Of a stretch of 13,535 bases of DNA, positions 13,525-13,535 are shown in pieces. The stretch is taken from contig CAILAQ010000534.1 of NCBI GenBank assembly GCA_903832165.1, positions 1 through 13,535 on the forward strand, read 5' to 3'. The first letter of the stretch is position 1; the number at the start of each line of letters is the position of its first letter. The position numbers were made by a program, and so were the translations under genes. The stretch comes from an uncultured Bacteroidota bacterium. GTDB taxonomy: Bacteria; Bacteroidota; Bacteroidia; Bacteroidales; UBA12481. The notes below the pieces were generated by a model. That model was not told the origin of the DNA and did no database searches. It saw only the letters and a program-made list of their open reading frames with translations.

Positions 13525-13535
13525 GGGTGGAGATC

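Noticed and set aside
1..13535. Prophage, insertion sequence, defence or toxin-antitoxin island
   Set aside because: No transposase, integrase, terminal inverted repeats, target duplications or defence-type proteins are seen; all large ORFs are chromosomal core or signalling genes.

Overview
The window looks like chromosomal DNA of a Bacteroidota (Bacteroidetes) bacterium, probably a Bacteroidales-like lineage. The evidence is the gene content (the tail of a DUF4270-type protein before glmS, a DUF4954 protein after it, a beta-propeller LytS-type kinase with a LytTR regulator, a type II glutaminyl-cyclase-like M28 lipoprotein), the lack of Shine-Dalgarno sequences before most starts, and several boxes matching the Bacteroidetes -7 promoter consensus TAnnTTTG. 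Coding regions are intact and most genes are core metabolism; I see no phage, insertion sequence, CRISPR array, tRNA or rRNA.

Layout: (1) 2-181, 3' end of a DUF4270-like gene, then a terminator (208-246). (2) 249-377, an unusual block of three 17-bp palindromes alternating with a 51-bp exact repeat, just before glmS. (3) 411-4259, a two-gene operon: glmS (glucosamine-6-phosphate synthase) and a DUF4954 protein with hexapeptide-like repeats. (4) 4260-4507, a convergent gap made largely of octamer repeats in inverted orientation. (5) 4508-6652 (minus), rnr, encoding ribonuclease R. (6) 6653-6731, a short divergent promoter region with a 17-bp palindrome. (7) 6732-10518, a membrane sensor kinase and its LytTR response regulator. 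(8) 10519-10821, a 303-bp gap holding a good -7 box, nested inverted repeats, a 26-codon Thr-rich ORF and a strong intrinsic terminator, together suggesting a small RNA or a leader/attenuator. (9) 10822-12288, cysS. (10) 12393-13409, a secreted M28/glutaminyl-cyclase lipoprotein.

The genes do not form one pathway. glmS and DUF4954 are probably co-transcribed and may both concern amino-sugar supply for the envelope. The kinase and regulator form a signalling pair with no obvious target nearby. The cyclase-like lipoprotein may act on exported proteins whose mature N-terminus is Gln, and the kinase's predicted signal-peptide cleavage exposes exactly such a Gln.

The most interesting material is non-coding: short 7-8 bp degenerate tandem repeats that follow five of the six gene ends that open onto an intergenic gap, several beginning inside or next to the stop codon; the glmS leader palindromes; and the possible small transcription unit before cysS.
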